A DNA stretch of 64,000 bases, from assembly GCA_963851095.1 (NCBI GenBank), contig CAWKOX010000003.1, positions 1 through 64,000 of the forward strand. Reading direction: 5' to 3'. Origin of the DNA: Oleispira sp963851095. GTDB taxonomy: Bacteria; Pseudomonadota; Gammaproteobacteria; Pseudomonadales; Oceanobacteraceae. Position 1 is the first letter of the stretch, and each line of letters opens with the position of its first letter. The notes below the pieces were generated by a model. It was not told the DNA's origin. It saw only the letters and a program-made list of their open reading frames with translations, and did not search any database. Shown piece after piece: positions 37,569-46,139 of this stretch. A program made the translations under genes and the position numbers.

Positions 37569-39905
37569 TCAAGCATCACATTTTAAAAGCCGGCAAGGAA
37601 CCGTCTTATGCGAAGGAATTCCCGTTAGCTCATCGCGCCAGCGGTAATCGGTTAAATCATTTGGGTTCACCCCAAAGGCTTTAAGCTGGCCTTGCTCATC
37701 AGGGTACAATAAACCCAAACCATTGGGGATAGAGACATTATCTTCGCGCATCGCCTTATCTAAAATCACTTGCACCTTGGCTTTACCGGCAACCGTAATA
37801 ATCTCGACCCAATCATCATTCACTAAGTCCAACTTCTCTGCGGCGGCTGGATTAATTTTCAGCAAACAACGGCTGGTGCGGCCTTTACGCCAAGAGGGGT
37901 CACGCATAATAGTATTCGCCGTACCTGGGCTTCTTTCCCCAGCAGAGAGCCACATCGGAAATTCTTCCGTAGTATCGAACGATTCATTAACCACTCGCTT
38001 AAATACGTCCACCAACTTAGGCGGCATCAATCGAATTTTTTTGTCTTTATGACCCAGCGCTTCTTTGTAATGCCAATCCCAAGGCAGAGTCGCCATGATC
38101 GTTCCGTTTGGATTATCAAGAACTTGCCTAAACCAACGCGTACCCAAAACAAGAGGATTTTTAGCGCCTGATGCTTTACCCGCTTGTTCTAAACCAGGAA
38201 AACTCGCGAACTGACGAAATCGCGTAAATGCCACCAACTGACACGTCAGCCACAAGCTGGCCGTATGTTTTGCGGGTAATGAATCGCCTACTGCATCGTA
38301 TGCCCAATGCACCCAACGAACAAACGCTTGCAGCGGATTACCTTTAGCAGCAACCAAGGCACTTATCAGAAGCGCAGGGCCAATGAGTTTATTTTCCCAG
38401 CCTCTTTTGCCCAAAGCCTTCAGCCACTTAGGCGCCTTAGCGGCACCACCACTGTGGTGCAATATTTGATTAAAAATCTCAGCCTCTACTTTTAAATCGC
38501 CATTGGGTTCAACAACCGGCGGTCGAAGATGCACGGTTAATTTGGGGAACTTACGGCCAAAAGTACTCCACTCGTATTTTTCATAACCACCCGGTGTCGC
38601 CAATACATAATCGGCGGCCATGGCCGTTTCGGTATACGACGTATCCATCACCACCAACAAATCGAGCTTCTCGAACGCTTTTTTCATTTCTTCTGAATTG
38701 GCATAAGAGCGCAGGGGATTCGCACCACAAACGATTAACGCACGCACATTTCCTGCGTTTATTTCATCCACCAATAAATTCGGCGAAAACATATCAAACG
38801 GACCCAACGCGGGAATGCCCATAATGCCCGAGGCCGGTGCCATAACAGATTCTGATTTCAGTATTTCACCATCTGCCATGAACCCGGGGCGTAAAGCATT
38901 GCCCCCTTCACGGCCATAGTTACCGGTAATCACCAATAAAACCCGCAATAACCAACTCACCACACTGGTATTTGGAATCCATTCAATGCCGGTATCCCAA
39001 AACAAGCTGCCTTTATCCGCTTGGGCATAAGCCTGAGTCATCTCAAATACCGTGCTTACATCCACATCGGCTTTAGCGCACTGCTCGGCAATATTAATAT
39101 TTTTAAAGTGACTGATTAATTCTTCATTACCGGTCACCCACTGGTCGATATACCCTTGGTCTTGCCAATTATTTTGCACCACCATGGCGATCATCGCGGT
39201 TAATAACCACACATCACTGCCGGGTCGATGCGCCACATGCACATCGGCTTTTTTAGCGGTTTCACATACCCGCGGGTCAATCACATACAACTGCTTACCG
39301 GCTTTTTTAAACTGCCTTAAATTCTCGGCGGTTTTATAACCACGATTAGAATGCAAAGGATTACAGCCAATAATAATCAGCACATCGCTATTCCAAGGAT
39401 CAGGATGCAACATAGAATGCGGCGGTGAATCGAACATCCAGCGTTCGATCATATGATGCTGAGTTTTCTCTTGCGCATACGCGCTGAAAAACCATGGGGA
39501 GTTAAACGACTTTAATAACGACAAACCATACAGCACATCCGAATGATTGGCTTGGCCCCCTAACCCCGCAATAGCAATCTTATCGCCGCCATGCTGATCT
39601 TTAATCGCTTTTAAGCGCTGGCCAATTTCAGGCAAAACATCGTCCCACTTGGCCTCTTGGTGCACTCCATTCGCATTTTTTTTCGCAGGGGCTTTTAATC
39701 GCTGTTTATGATTCACATATTGATCAATGCTAAACGCCTTATTGCAGATATGACCCTGAGTAATGGGGTTGTCTTTATCCGCTTCGACTTTGCTGATTGT
39801 GTTATCGGTGACCGATACGTTAAGGCCACAATTCATAGAGCACAAAACGCAGGCGGTCGGTTTTAACGAAGTCGTCTCTATTGGATTATCTAAGTCGGTA
39901 GTCAT
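37569..39905 (-). CDS. Molybdopterin oxidoreductase (formate dehydrogenase/nitrate reductase-like)
   Basis: A 778-residue protein of the DMSO reductase superfamily. It has an N-terminal [4Fe-4S] site of the form C-x2-C-x3-C...C (TACVLCSMNCGL, GHICNKA), molybdopterin-binding segments (IIIGCNPLHSNRGYKTAENL, VIDPRVCETAKKADVHVAHR), and a C-terminal cofactor domain (LVNDDWVEIITVAGKAKVQV). There is no Tat leader, so it is cytosolic. The physiological substrate is unknown. The start at 39905 has AGGG eight bases upstream. An AraC regulator is divergent. Confidence 0.88.
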   Translation of the reverse strand: MTTDLDNPIETTSLKPTACVLCSMNCGLNVSVTDNTISKVEADKDNPITQGHICNKAFSIDQYVNHKQRLKAPAKKNANGVHQEAKWDDVLPEIGQRLKAIKDQHGGDKIAIAGLGGQANHSDVLYGLSLLKSFNSPWFFSAYAQEKTQHHMIERWMFDSPPHSMLHPDPWNSDVLIIIGCNPLHSNRGYKTAENLRQFKKAGKQLYVIDPRVCETAKKADVHVAHRPGSDVWLLTAMIAMVVQNNWQDQGYIDQWVTGNEELISHFKNINIAEQCAKADVDVSTVFEMTQAYAQADKGSLFWDTGIEWIPNTSVVSWLLRVLLVITGNYGREGGNALRPGFMADGEILKSESVMAPASGIMGIPALGPFDMFSPNLLVDEINAGNVRALIVCGANPLRSYANSEEMKKAFEKLDLLVVMDTSYTETAMAADYVLATPGGYEKYEWSTFGRKFPKLTVHLRPPVVEPNGDLKVEAEIFNQILHHSGGAAKAPKWLKALGKRGWENKLIGPALLISALVAAKGNPLQAFVRWVHWAYDAVGDSLPAKHTASLWLTCQLVAFTRFRQFASFPGLEQAGKASGAKNPLVLGTRWFRQVLDNPNGTIMATLPWDWHYKEALGHKDKKIRLMPPKLVDVFKRVVNESFDTTEEFPMWLSAGERSPGTANTIMRDPSWRKGRTSRCLLKINPAAAEKLDLVNDDWVEIITVAGKAKVQVILDKAMREDNVSIPNGLGLLYPDEQGQLKAFGVNPNDLTDYRWRDELTGIPSHKTVPCRLLKCDA

Positions 39906-40146
39906 ATCAGTGCCCTGTCTCATCATTCGGTATCATCTCTCGGTATCATCAACTGGCTTCTTCATCTAGCTCATCAAGCTCGCTATCACGGCTTGCGCGG
40001 CCATTTGTTATGCGGCCAGTGTGCTCGATTTTCACCCTTTCACAAAGGCAGAACAGCCCAAGTTAAAATCCCCTACGGCCAACGACTGGGCTGAAAACAC
40101 TGATACCATTGAGGGGATACTCACCTTACAACGTGCAAATTAGCCC

Positions 40147-41280
40147 ATGAATTATTTTATTAATTGCCAATCCAAGGTCTTTCCGTGGCATTTGCACCCT
40201 GCACAACTCTATTCAATGGCGATGGAATTTGGCCTTAACAGCAATGATTTACTCGCTGCAGGCAAACTCACCCCAGAAGACATCAAGCAGCCCGAACTCT
40301 TTATCAGCTGGCAGCAATACAGCGCCATTGCCAACTGTCTTGATAACGCGGCTCTTGATAAAGGGAGTCTTGATAAAGGGAGTCTTGATAAAGCAGATCT
40401 AGATAAAACTGAAAAGCCTCCAACGTATTGGGGGCTAGAACTGGGCCAGCGCTTAACCATGGCCAGTCACGGCTTATTAAGCCTAGCGATTATGAACTGC
40501 AGCACGTGGCGGCAAGCACTCGACTTAATGATTCAATACAAGAACCTAGTCACCGCCCTGTTTTATATCGAAGTGAAAGAAACTGACTCGCACATTATTT
40601 TAGAACTGCATCCAGAGTTCACCCGCTCTGAACTGCTACCCCATTACATTGATTGTTTTTTCACCATTGTGTATCAGGTGGTTTATCAGCTCAGCAGTTT
40701 TAAAGAAGAATTAAAAAGTGATACCAGCGAGCTGGTGATTCATATGAAAGCCGACAGAGGGCTTGCGAAAACAGAGATAGAAAAAATCTTCCACGGCAAC
40801 TGCATTGATAACAGCTATGGCAATCAAATCGTCATTCAAAAACGCTACCTCGATACCGAAATACATTCTGGCCATGCGGCTAACTCGGTGGCCGCAAACA
40901 GCATGATTACGTTATTACGTGGCCAGTTAGCGCAGCAGTCTGGTTCAAACAATGCGAGTATAACGCAAGGCGACTTGCACGCCCTGCATGATATTTTCCG
41001 CCAACAAGAGTATTCCCAAGAACGGTGCGCATTGTTATTAAATACCAGCCTGACATCGCTAAAGCGGAAATTAGCCTTAGCCCAAACGAGTTTTAATAAG
41101 GAGCTTATTCAGTTTCGAGTTAACGAAGCGTGTTTTTATTTAACACACTCTGAGTTAGAGAATGAAGATATTAGTCAGCTTTTAGGATTTAAAGATATAG
41201 GGAGTTTTCGTCGGTTTTTTAAAACACATATGGGGCCAACACCCAGTGAGTACCAAGAAAGGGATAAGTGTCGCCAATAG
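40147..41280 (+). CDS. AraC-family transcriptional regulator (arabinose-binding-like N-domain)
   Basis: A 377-residue regulator with an Arabinose-bd-type N-domain (LYSMAMEFGLNSNDLLAAGK, TYWGLELGQRLTMASHGLLS) and an AraC HTH at the C-terminus (EDISQLLGFKDIGSFRRFFK). Near residues 70-90 the DNA has three copies of a 15-bp unit, CTTGATAAAGGGAGT-like, giving (S)LDKG repeats in a loop of the N-domain. It is divergent from the molybdopterin oxidoreductase, with about 240 bases between them, and may be its regulator. Confidence 0.85.
   Translation: MNYFINCQSKVFPWHLHPAQLYSMAMEFGLNSNDLLAAGKLTPEDIKQPELFISWQQYSAIANCLDNAALDKGSLDKGSLDKADLDKTEKPPTYWGLELGQRLTMASHGLLSLAIMNCSTWRQALDLMIQYKNLVTALFYIEVKETDSHIILELHPEFTRSELLPHYIDCFFTIVYQVVYQLSSFKEELKSDTSELVIHMKADRGLAKTEIEKIFHGNCIDNSYGNQIVIQKRYLDTEIHSGHAANSVAANSMITLLRGQLAQQSGSNNASITQGDLHALHDIFRQQEYSQERCALLLNTSLTSLKRKLALAQTSFNKELIQFRVNEACFYLTHSELENEDISQLLGFKDIGSFRRFFKTHMGPTPSEYQERDKCRQ
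40352..40410 (+). repeat. 15-bp tandem repeats within the AraC gene
   Basis: CTTGATAAAGGGAGT is repeated twice exactly, with further diverged units on either side. It preserves the frame and adds LDK-G/A-S/D units to the protein. Confidence 0.8.
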
Positions 41281-41347
41281 AAATACCATGAAGCCAAAAT
41301 CAGTATTTCTTAATGAAAACTCAAACTTCCTTAACATTAGATTCCAT

Positions 41348-41412
41348 CTTTAACGCCCACAGCACTGGCGAGTGAAACAAGCCCAGCCCGCAGGGCGAAT
41401 GTGTTTGTTAGT
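41348..41412 (-). repeat. attC site 0
   Basis: On the minus strand, ACTAACAAACACATTCGCCC opens the site and TGTGGGCGTTAAAG closes it. The outer TAAC/GTTA and the inner ACA/TGT arms pair in the order seen in attC sites (TAACAAAC...GGGCGTTA). The R' core is GTTAAAG. Central imperfect hairpins fill the loop. Confidence 0.8.
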
Positions 41413-42304
41413 AGTTTTCACAGTTGTATAGATCAACAGCAAGTTCCTCTATTTCAGTTGCCATTGAAATCGATGTCCGCCACTTATTAGGTATATTGGA
41501 GAAACCATAATAAGCACCTGCAAGTTGGCCACATATTGCAGCTGTTGTATCTGCATCATTTCCTATATTTGCAGCAAGCAAAATACAGTCTTCAAAGGAA
41601 TCTCCATTCATGAAGCACCACAGTGCAGATTCTAAACTTTCTACAACATAGCCACTCCCAGTTAGTTGGGAGTAACTTAGATCGAGGAAATCCATATTTG
41701 CAATTGAGATGATTTTTTTGCAATAAGGCAGATATGCACTATTTTTAAAAATACTCAATTTATCAGTCGCGCGAAATGCATTATACAAAAGACTTGCAAG
41801 TAATTTACAGGAATCAATACATTCGGCAGAACCATGAGTTGTTCTTGAACTCTCACCTGCGAATTTAATGCAGTCTTCATAATTATTGTTATAGAAAATC
41901 GAAACTGGTGATAGTCGCATGATCGAACCATTCCCAGCTGAATACTCATCAACGGAACCGCTAAATGGATCCTTAGTTTCCAAAAAATTTCTCAGTGCAC
42001 TAGAAACCGTAATGCCAATATCAAAACATTCACCATTACTGCTCATATAACCGAACTGATACCAATTACAATATCGATTCATTTGATCAATAGGGTCAAA
42101 CCCTTTTTTAGAAAGCAGGCTGTGAGCCAAACACAATGCCATCGAAGTATCGTCAGTCCATTGCCCAAGCTCCAATTTAAATGGACCTCCACCAACCATA
42201 TCAGTGATGGGCTCGAATGTACCTCTTGCTTCAAACTCAAGCGTCGTCCCTACTGCATCGCCGCAGGCCAGTCCAACCAGAGCACCTTTTATTCGATCTA
42301 ACAT
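41408..42304 (-). CDS. ADP-ribosylglycohydrolase family protein (cassette-borne)
   Basis: A 298-residue protein. It has the DraG-like pattern MLDRIKGALVGLACGDAVGT, the first metal site GQWTDDTSMALCLAHSL, and the C-terminal site AANIGNDADTTAAICGQLAG. The family removes ADP-ribose from proteins, nucleic acids or small molecules using two Mg ions. AAGAGA lies eight bases before ATG 42304. As a cassette gene without a partner ADP-ribosyltransferase in view, its target is unknown; reversing or blocking an ADP-ribosylating toxin or defence is one guess. Confidence 0.88.
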   Translation of the reverse strand: MLDRIKGALVGLACGDAVGTTLEFEARGTFEPITDMVGGGPFKLELGQWTDDTSMALCLAHSLLSKKGFDPIDQMNRYCNWYQFGYMSSNGECFDIGITVSSALRNFLETKDPFSGSVDEYSAGNGSIMRLSPVSIFYNNNYEDCIKFAGESSRTTHGSAECIDSCKLLASLLYNAFRATDKLSIFKNSAYLPYCKKIISIANMDFLDLSYSQLTGSGYVVESLESALWCFMNGDSFEDCILLAANIGNDADTTAAICGQLAGAYYGFSNIPNKWRTSISMATEIEELAVDLYNCENY

Positions 42305-42333
42305 TTGAGTATCTCTTATTCCCATATTTTGAC

Positions 42334-42423
42334 TACTAACGCTTTTAGCTAAAGTGCGTGCGTCTAGCACGTCCGATGGGGGCCGTTTTTTTGGCCGGAA
42401 TGTATTTCAGCGTATTGTTATGC
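42334..42423 (-). repeat. attC site 1
   Basis: On the minus strand the site opens GCATAACAATACGCTGAAAT and closes TTTAGCTAAAAGCGTTAGTA. The arms GCTgAAA and TTTAGC pair with one extra G, the bulged base typical of the attC bottom strand. The R' core is GTTAGTA. An inner GGCC/GGCC hairpin is in the loop. The stop codon of the preceding gene lies inside the site. Confidence 0.82.
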
Positions 42424-42783
42424 AATTTTTGAGTAGGTATACAGTAGAACCCCGATAACGATAGCTACTGAAAGTCCCACCTTAATCAAAATACCATTAA
42501 AAAATTTAACAGAAGCTTCTTTTACTTCAGATTCCATTTTCATTAGCTCTTCTTCGGACAAACCACTTGTAACAACATGCTTAGATTTCGTCAAAACACT
42601 GCATGCGTCTTTATACTGAAAGTCCAACACTGCCCAAAGACCAACTTTAATCGCACCAGTAGATGCTCGGGATATTCCATATGAATTCTTAGAAGATATA
42701 TGTGTAAGTATGCCAAGGACTCTTAACTTTTCTGCAGCATCTTCTGCTTGCACAATGTTGCCATACTGCTCAATTAATCGCAC
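42418..42783 (-). CDS. DUF2007-like membrane-anchored protein (cassette-borne)
   Basis: A 121-residue protein. The N-terminal half resembles the DUF2007 putative signal-transducing fold: an opening strand, AEDAAEKLRVLGILTHISSK, then GAIKVGLWAVLDFQYKDACSVL. A single C-terminal membrane helix (GLSVAIVIGVLLYTYSKIA) would anchor it with the domain in the cytosol. The start is GTG, with AAGGAA six bases upstream. It occupies its own cassette between attC sites 1 and 2. Function unknown. Confidence 0.6.
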   Translation of the reverse strand: MRLIEQYGNIVQAEDAAEKLRVLGILTHISSKNSYGISRASTGAIKVGLWAVLDFQYKDACSVLTKSKHVVTSGLSEEELMKMESEVKEASVKFFNGILIKVGLSVAIVIGVLLYTYSKIA

Positions 42784-42797
42784 TACACTTCCTTATT

Positions 42798-42804
42798 GCA
42801 TAAC
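42798..42804 (-). repeat. attC site 2, R' core half (split by IS)
   Basis: GTTATGC on the minus strand. Its partner half is at 44600-44654, separated by the 1.8-kb insertion sequence. Joining the two halves gives a complete attC. Confidence 0.8.
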
Positions 42805-44599
42805 GAGGCTGTAGGAAAACCACATTCAAGCCAGTCATCCCTTACGCCTTCTTTCTAAATTTATTTACACACTAATTTGCCAGATATTACGTAACTTGCA
42901 ACTCAATTCATCACTATAATGATAAAAATGCTTACAACTCATTCTATGCAGCCCTATTAGACTGTTAATTGCCCATAGTTCGCTAACTTCTCGATATTAT
43001 GAACCATACAATACAGTTGCCATTGTGCTTCAACTTTCTTTTTTCCACGCAAGCTGAAGCGGTTCAGTTTTTTATTCGTGCCAATATTTGCAAACACAGG
43101 TTCTACTACTGACATTCTATGGCTGTAAATCTGTTTCCCGTACGGACTATCAACGCGATGCTTCATCCAGTCAGTAAAAGTAGGCTTACGTTTATGGTCG
43201 AGAATAAATGATACCTGCCTGCCACTGCCTTTTCTGTGATCAGCAGAGCTTGGATTCTGCATGCATTTAGTTTTTAAATCACAATTTCTGCACTGCATTA
43301 AACGGCCATTAAAAAATGCTTTTGGTGCGCCTGATTCTGAAGCTCTTGTACTTTGGTAACTCAGTGTTTCTCCAGCGGGACATACACAAATAAGATTTAT
43401 TGGATCAAAATCAAATTCACTTGGTGGAATGACATTACGAATACTGCCTTTCTTCTTTTCATTTTGATGGCGCTTACCATATTTTTCTTTTTGATTAATA
43501 AATTTAGGATCACGACTTCTAAATTTATTATCAGGTATGTATGCATTAATATTATCTTCGTGCAGATACTTCATATTTGCTTCGTTCGCAAAGCCTGTAT
43601 CTGCCGTCACAATTGTACCTTCGTGAAAATATGTTTTCACTTATACCTAAACGTTGATACTTATCCTTTAATATTCTCTAAAACAGGCTTTAAAGTGTGG
43701 TGTTCTTGGCCTTCTCCGAAAGCTTGAGCATCAATAACTATTTGATGTTTTTTATCCACAGTCGCAACGCCGTTGTAACCTTGTATCGTTCCTTTACTGG
43801 TTGTCATCTTTCCAGATTGATTATCAGTGATATTACTCTTTACTTCTTTTGGCCTTTTTCCTTGCCCCATCCTTGGGGTTGCATCTTTAGGAAATTATCA
43901 ATTTTATCGTGTGCTTTATTTAAAGTTTCAATTGCTTGCTCTGCCCTTAACTTACGCTGTTCATCCAGCGTATCACTGCCATCGATTTTCTTATGTTCAC
44001 TGACATGATGGCCAATTAAGCGTTTAATCTTCGCGCGTTTTTCTTCTAGTTCTTTTAATGTGCCAGACCATTCTTTTGCAGAGTTCGATGACATTTTACA
44101 GCCATCAATAGCAAACAGTTCATTACCTAATAGACCTTGTTCTTGGCAGATCAGAAGTACTTGTTCGAATAGAGTTTCTATTTCTTTCGCGTTACTGCTT
44201 ACGAAAGCAGCAATCGTAGTGAAGTGAGGAACCGTATCGCAAGAGAGCGCTTTAAATATGATATTAGTTTCACAGCACCACTGAATTTCACGGCTAGAAG
44301 TAATGCCTTTTGAATAGGCGAACAAAATTATTTTTAAGAGAATAGCGGGATCATAAGCAGGCCGACCGCCGTCATTATTTTTAAACTTAGGATAAAATAT
44401 TGAGAGATCGAGTTTGGTATCTATCAAAAAGTGAACTGCGTGCTCAAATGTTCCTGGCTGCAATTGATCTTTATAGTTTATGACGACCATAGATGTTTGA
44501 TCGTAATTATAAGGAATAAACTTAGGCATTTTTCACCTCTTGATAAGAGGTGGTATTTTAACAAAATACGAGGTGAAAATAAGGTTTTTCTACAGCCTC
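42805..44599 (-). mobile_element. IS1182-family insertion sequence inside an attC site
   Basis: The element is 1795 bp long. Its ends are imperfect inverted repeats: GAGGCTGTAGGAAAACC at 42805 and, on the other strand, GAGGCTGTAGAAAAACC ending at 44599 (19 of 22 positions match). A 2-bp AC lies on both sides (42803-42804 and 44600-44601) and may be a target duplication. One DDE transposase gene is present in three frames. The element interrupts the attC exactly next to the R' core. Confidence 0.85.
42957..44529 (-). pseudogene. IS1182-family transposase, broken into three frames
   Basis: The first frame (44529 to about 43860) begins MPKFIPYNYDQTSMVVINYK and contains DGGRPAYDPAILLKIILFAY and ELFAIDGCKMSSNS, including the first catalytic Asp. 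The middle (43870-43661) reads KSNITDNQSGKMTTSKGTIQ with GYNGVATVDKKHQI. The last (43640-42957) holds IVTADTGFANEANMKYL (second Asp region) and YSHRMSVVEPVFANIGTNK, with the catalytic Glu. The parts together match a full transposase of about 500 residues, but two frameshifts (near 43850 and 43650) inactivate it, unless programmed. Confidence 0.85.
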
Positions 44600-44654
44600 A
44601 CGCCTGCCAGCATGGGTGCAGCTTCGCTGCATCCCCCTGACTGGCTTTGTTATA
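44600..44654 (-). repeat. attC site 2, main part
   Basis: On the minus strand, TATAACAAAGCCAGTCAGGG leads into a perfect TGCAGC-GAA-GCTGCA hairpin, then CATGCTGGCAGGC. The GCCAG/CTGGC arms pair. The IS stands where GTTATGC should follow. It begins four bases after the stop of the DUF2806 gene. Confidence 0.85.
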
Positions 44655-44657
44655 GCT

Positions 44658-45677
44658 TTATAATGGGCGAGCATTAAAAAATTGACCGTAATCAGCGTGG
44701 GTTTTCACCCACAAGGCAAGTTTCACCTCAAACCCTTGTTTTTTAATTTCCTCACCAACTTCTTTCATATAGGTTTCGTCAGCACTAAAATCACCAAGTG
44801 ATAAAATTTCAACGCCAATTGTTGATATTTGGTAGCAACCTAGTTTCACTTTTTTATTAGGATCTTCTCCTTCGATAAGGAGTATTTTATTTCTATTTAT
44901 CAAAGTATTAAAGAATCTTTCGGTTTCCCTACTGGGAAAGCAAAATTCTAAACCGCTAACTTGACCGCCCTGTACACCACTAACTATACCTAAGTCATCC
45001 ATTTGTAAGAGAAAATTGAAATTAATTCCTTCCTTTTCTAAACATGGGCATTTAAATATAGAGCGATGAATCACGAATTTTCCTAATTTCGATATCGCTT
45101 GGGCTTCATCCTGAGAAAGATTTTTAATAAACTCCAAAGTCCTCAGTGAATATGATCCAGGCGATTTGACTTCACCTGCTAATGTGCGCGCCCAAATTTG
45201 GCGTAACTCTTCATTATTAGTTGTCTTAGCATGATCTCGCCACCTATGCAGCCAATCTGAATCAACTTCTTTCTCAGATGGTTCTTGTTGTGATCTAAGT
45301 AATTCTTCTTCAGCAAGTGAAATCGTTTTGTTAATGTTAATTTCCTGCTGTATTTTTTCAGCTTTATTTTGCTGCTCTACTTTCTCTGAAAATGATTCCA
45401 AGCTAAGCGTTGGTTCTATTCTACCTAAAAATTCTGGCGTTACTTGAGCATCCTTGTCACCTAATTCAATAAGCCGACCATCTGGAAGAAGCTTCTTACT
45501 TCCCTTTTTAATTTGATCAGCCTCAATTTCAGCTTGCGCAAGTATTAACATTTCGTCACGCCTTACTTCAGCGTGTGCTTTACCCTCTCTTTTTATCTGC
45601 CATGGAGAAGCCAAAGAGCCAACACCATCCTTTGCCAAGGTTTCCCAAAGCTTTATTAAGAGTTTTTCTCCTAACAT
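44658..45677 (-). CDS. DUF2806 domain protein (cassette-borne)
   Basis: A 339-residue soluble protein. The N-terminal part is charged (AHAEVRRDEMLILAQAEIEA), then a coiled-coil-like stretch runs to about 140. The DUF2806 hallmark follows: DWLHRWRDHAKTTNNEELRQ, IWARTLAGEV and PGSYSLRTLEFIKNLS. The function is unknown; proteins with this domain are frequent in accessory DNA. GGAG precedes the ATG. It fills the cassette between attC sites 2 and 3. Confidence 0.75.
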   Translation of the reverse strand: MLGEKLLIKLWETLAKDGVGSLASPWQIKREGKAHAEVRRDEMLILAQAEIEADQIKKGSKKLLPDGRLIELGDKDAQVTPEFLGRIEPTLSLESFSEKVEQQNKAEKIQQEININKTISLAEEELLRSQQEPSEKEVDSDWLHRWRDHAKTTNNEELRQIWARTLAGEVKSPGSYSLRTLEFIKNLSQDEAQAISKLGKFVIHRSIFKCPCLEKEGINFNFLLQMDDLGIVSGVQGGQVSGLEFCFPSRETERFFNTLINRNKILLIEGEDPNKKVKLGCYQISTIGVEILSLGDFSADETYMKEVGEEIKKQGFEVKLALWVKTHADYGQFFNARPL

Positions 45678-45712
45678 AATTTCTCCATTATTTGGTTATA
45701 TCTAAGACAGAG

Positions 45713-45807
45713 CTATAACGCCCGCATTTGCGGCGGTTTTGTAGCGAGGCACGAGCGGAAAAACCGTCCAAGCCACGCAGTGGCTGATGCAACATGCGTT
45801 TGTTAAG
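45713..45807 (-). repeat. attC site 3
   Basis: On the minus strand, CTTAACAAACGCATGTTGCA opens the site and GCCGCAAATGCGGGCGTTAT closes it. The arms GCATgTTGC and GCAAATGC pair with one bulged G. The central hairpin is GCCACTGCGTGGC. The R' core is GTTATAG. The layout is close to the Vibrio-type repeat TAACAAACGCC...GGCGGGCGTTA. Confidence 0.85.
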
Positions 45808-45884
45808 TTTCAGGTTTACCAACATACCACGATCCTATTAATTATGACCAAGAATGCTTTGCATCCTCAGGCCTATTATTCGGG

Positions 45885-46139
45885 CTATATCGCATAACTA
45901 TAGAAGCCCCAGTGTTCGGAAAAATATACAGCCTCCCCATCGGCGGGAAAATGTATTATTTTATCAATTAGAGCGTCAGGTACTTTAACCTTTCGGTTTT
46001 CAAACAATTCATTCGAATACGATGTTGCTGTAACTCCATTAAATGCAAGCCACCTAAAGTGTTCATTAGAAATAGTAATAATTAAGCTACACACAACTAT
46101 TGTAATTGCAGCGAATAACGAAACTTGAAGCTTATTCAT
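45885..46139 (-). CDS. Small secreted or membrane protein (cassette-borne)
   Basis: An 84-residue protein with one N-terminal hydrophobic helix (VSLFAAITIVVCSLIITI) and a 55-residue polar domain ending in HWGFYSYAI. I do not recognise it. Its attC would be site 3, about 80 bases downstream. No attC is visible upstream of it, so the array's far end is not defined. Confidence 0.5.
   Translation of the reverse strand: MNKLQVSLFAAITIVVCSLIITISNEHFRWLAFNGVTATSYSNELFENRKVKVPDALIDKIIHFPADGEAVYFSEHWGFYSYAI

Larger units (their letters stand above)
41348..42423 (-). mobile_element. Integron gene cassette 1 (ADP-ribosylglycohydrolase) with attC sites at its two ends
   Basis: Read on the minus strand, this unit spans attC at 42334-42423, the glycohydrolase gene, then attC at 41348-41412. 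It is the last cassette of an array in which all genes and attC sites share orientation. The gene stop falls inside its attC, which is normal for compact cassettes. Beyond 41348 there is ordinary chromosomal sequence leading to the AraC gene. Confidence 0.8.

Noticed and set aside
43353..43727. Plus-strand frame opposite the IS1182 transposase
   Set aside because: It is the antisense of a recognised transposase and has no protein-like features beyond compositional hydrophobicity.
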